From: Asterella californica
Lineage: Eukaryota; Streptophyta; Marchantiopsida; Marchantiales; Aytoniaceae
Assembly (NCBI GenBank): GCA_036924285.1
Contig: JAYKYS010000012.1
Coordinates: 6,696,001 to 6,760,000, forward strand
Length of the DNA: 64,000 nt
Direction: 5' to 3'
Shown piece after piece: positions 62,021 through 64,000 of this stretch. Position 1 is the stretch's first letter. The number at the start of each line of letters is the position of its first letter. Position numbers and translations under genes: made by a program. The notes beneath the pieces were generated by a model. That model saw nothing but the letters and a program-made list of their open reading frames with translations, made no database searches and had not been told where the DNA came from.

Positions 62021-62935
62021 TGTAAACCCTCCGCGGTCCTAACGATCAACTACCCCCCGATCTCTCAACCTCCACGATCGTCATCCACGAATCTGCAACT
62101 GTCGGGCCTGTCTCTCACTCAGGGGTCACCTCTGATGGCTTTGATGGAAGCACACCATGAATCTTGAAGGGAAAAATGCTAAGTTCACTCTCATTCATAC
62201 ACCCACAAACTTATCAACTAAAATCTCCATAATCTCATCCACTAAAATCCTCCATTCTAACGACGTCTCTCAAGTTCTCACATGCTAAAAATATCCCACA
62301 CTCTCTATATTACTCAAGTTGTCATTACGACGATGTGAAAACAAGGATGAGGAGCTCTTCTCTACTCCTCTATTTATACATTCTAGGTTTTTACTTTGGT
62401 ACCCTCGGTAACTCAGCCGTAACTACTTTTACCGGGTTTTACTAAGATATTACTTAAGGTAAAAGCATTGATCACATGGGCTTTTTACCTTTTCACATGG
62501 GCTTATTCCTTCAAAGTCAACAACTTCTAGAAGGATTCTGGAATATTCTCAAGGAATCTCGAATTTCCACCCCCCCTCTACACTAGGACCCACTAAAAAG
62601 GAAACATGTGGAATCTCTTCTTGTTTTTAATGCCCACAAAGTCCACAACTTTAATCCAACCACTAATATCAAGTCAAAAAGGAGATAAGAGATACTTTCC
62701 ACCTCCTTTCTACCTTTTAGACAAGATGACAAGATAGTAGTGCTCACTCTTTAGCAAATATCTGAATTCTGCCAAAAGTACAGCTAAGTTTAACCATAAC
62801 TAACTTTTAGCTAGTCATGACTAACTTGATACCTCCTAAAAGTACTTTGGCAGCAAATAAACATTCTCAACCCTTAGTTATAACTAAACACCTTACTAAT
62901 TGACAAACTTCCTATGTGTAACATAGGTCGTTACA
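62021..62935 (-). repeat. A-family 5' LTR (reverse copy), 915 bp
   Basis: It pairs with 54174-55087; they differ at taccttttag/tacatttag. The TATA box is at 62370-62378 on the minus strand. Confidence 0.94.
62370..62378 (-). promoter_or_regulatory. TATA box of A 5' LTR (reverse copy)
   Basis: TATAAATAG on the minus strand, in the same place as in the other A LTRs; probable core promoter. Confidence 0.55.
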
Positions 62936-64000
62936 GTTCTGCCTGTGCTACCAGTTTGGTAGAATTCTGTAGCGACTGCACACATCGATTCTATGGTGCA
63001 GGCGGACGAGACACATTAGAGCAGAGGGACAGGATAGGTGGTTCTTCGCACTACACCCGTTGATGGAAACATACGAATAGTCTTGGAATATACAGGAGGG
63101 GTCTGCATACTCGTACCAGCAGTGGTTCGAAGATGTAGATAGAAGTAGTGGACAGTCTAGGAACAGGGAACGGCATCCTCGTGTAGTCCTGTTAGCTAGG
63201 CTGGTGTGTCGAGGAGTAGATGCAGGAAGTAGAGGGAGTGAGCTTCCCAATGCCATTGTGACTTCTTCTCGGAGAATAGATTGTGGATTTGAGTGCAGAA
63301 GCTTTGTCCATGTCTTCTGGATGGTGGGTCCATTGAATTCGCTCCCAATTGTGCATGGGAAGTGTTCTTCTTGAGTGGCGGTGACTGTCAGCAGTTGTGG
63401 AAGTGTAGCTTGACTCGTTCAGTAGAGCACTTGGGATCTGGGTAAGGGATCCCAGAAGACAGAGCAGTCAGAGCAGCGAAGTGAAGAAGAAAGAAGCCTT
63501 CTTCCCGCAACAGAAGACGACATCCTCGAGTAGAAGACGGTGCAACAGTACTCACGTTTGTTGTCTTCCTCCCCAAACTATTACAAGCAGGGATGGCTTG
63601 TTAGTCAGGATCCGGACTAGAAGCCTGTTGGAATCTTAATTTACTCTTTTCATATTATTTTCTCTTGTTTGGATTTTCTCTTCTTCCTCATCTTCCCTCA
63701 TCTTCCCCATCCTCTTACCTTCTTCTAGTGAGTTTCCGAGACTTCTATTGAGCTTCCGTGAAGGTGAATGTCTTTGTAGTGCTGCAGGAAGACCATTTCC
63801 GTAGGCAGAAGCCTGGGAAGGCTACAAGGGGCATACACCTTGTGATTTATCTAACCCGTTGGAATGTGAGTGTGAGAATAAGGTGTAACAACCGTTACTA
63901 GTCGACTTCTGCGAAGCAGGGCAGCCTTCTGGAGATGTGAGAAGACGAGTTGAACCCCCAGAAGACGAGAATCGCTTCGGGAAGACGGTATCGAGAAGAT

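Larger units (their letters stand above)
54174..62935 (-). mobile_element. Complete young A-family element, reverse orientation
   Basis: LTRs are 54174-55087 and 62021-62935, with one substitution and one indel between them by eye. The duplication gttc flanks it (54170-54173, 62936-62939), and the uninterrupted target is at 33574-33587. All genes of the forward A copy are present and open in the same order. It is inserted in the tail of the L 3' LTR. Confidence 0.95.
29024..64000 (+). mobile_element. L-family element with both LTRs (runs past the window), defective
   Basis: It has a 5' LTR (29024-34953), a primer site and gag, an integrase remnant, and a 3' LTR from 47330. The 3' LTR, without its insertions, covers 5642 bp by 64000, so about 290 bp remain outside. 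Protease, RT and RNase H are missing; that place is taken by a truncated G element and a duplicated gag/G-LTR segment. It is inserted in R after aactg. The many differences between its LTRs make it older than the A copies. Confidence 0.85.
47330..64000 (+). repeat. L-family 3' LTR, with three insertions, cut by window end
   Basis: It starts TGTGGTACCCAC. LTR segments are 47330-51037, 51261-51669, 53710-54173 and 62940-64000. The 5' part (47330-49324) has no gene; the tail from 62940 is non-coding. Near 48390-48430 it has three copies of the GTCTTCGGAAGAC unit where the other LTRs have two. Confidence 0.85.

Noticed and set aside
1..64000. Host genes, tRNAs, CRISPR arrays, bacterial operons
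   Set aside because: Every long frame belongs to a retroelement or is a shadow of one. No clover-leaf tRNA, spaced direct-repeat array or operon-like layout was seen.

Overview
This window is built entirely of LTR retrotransposons nested inside one another. I found no host gene, tRNA, rRNA, CRISPR array or bacterial feature. The pol genes are Ty3/gypsy type (protease, RT, RNase H, integrase in that order). Three primer-binding sites resemble the 3' end of tRNA-Asp, as in plant non-chromovirus gypsy elements (Athila/Tat branch). This suggests a streptophyte with a large, repeat-rich genome. A charophyte alga such as Chara, or a bryophyte, is my guess, but the sequence alone does not settle it.

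I name five families here. A: 0.91 kb LTR, 1628-aa Gag-Pol plus four small 5' genes. B: a relative of A, 0.78 kb LTR. L: 5.9 kb LTR that itself contains a gene of about 772 codons and is saturated with the hexamer GAAGAC/GTCTTC. G: 2.3 kb LTR and a pol of a different gypsy lineage, read on the minus strand. T: 2.0 kb LTR rich in tandem repeats.

Layout. 1-1378 is the end of a G LTR inserted in an old A element, whose 3' end is 1379-2590. That A sits in a T LTR (2591-4009), followed by the start of T gag (to 4289). At 4290 an L LTR in reverse orientation (R) interrupts T gag; R continues at 27759-29023 and presumably beyond the window. R is broken twice by forward L insertions. The first is a solo L LTR (5330-27753), containing a B element (10124-26602, minus), containing a young A element (15311-24077, plus). 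The second is a near full-length but defective L element (29024 to beyond 64000). Its inside carries a truncated G element (36667-44596, minus) and a 1.7 kb direct duplication (35829-37530 and 44597-46298). Its 3' LTR (from 47330) carries a 223 bp insertion, a solo T LTR (51670-53705) and a second young A element (54174-62935, minus).

The nesting is checked by target-site duplications: gggaa for the L solo LTR, gaac for B, gacc and gttc for the two A copies, acgc for T. Uninterrupted copies of the same target sequences elsewhere in the window agree with these junctions. By eye the LTR pairs differ at 1 site (forward A), about 2 sites (reverse A) and 4 sites (B), so the A copies are the youngest.

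The most notable content is: (1) a family of 54-71 aa proteins that recurs in A, B and G, with a shared FGEE...PFPF..P.V.Y...ILY pattern; (2) the gene-bearing 5.9 kb L LTR with its DNA-level GAAGAC signature; (3) a second, separate zinc-knuckle protein in A and B, whose stop codon overlaps the start of a small gene as TGATG.
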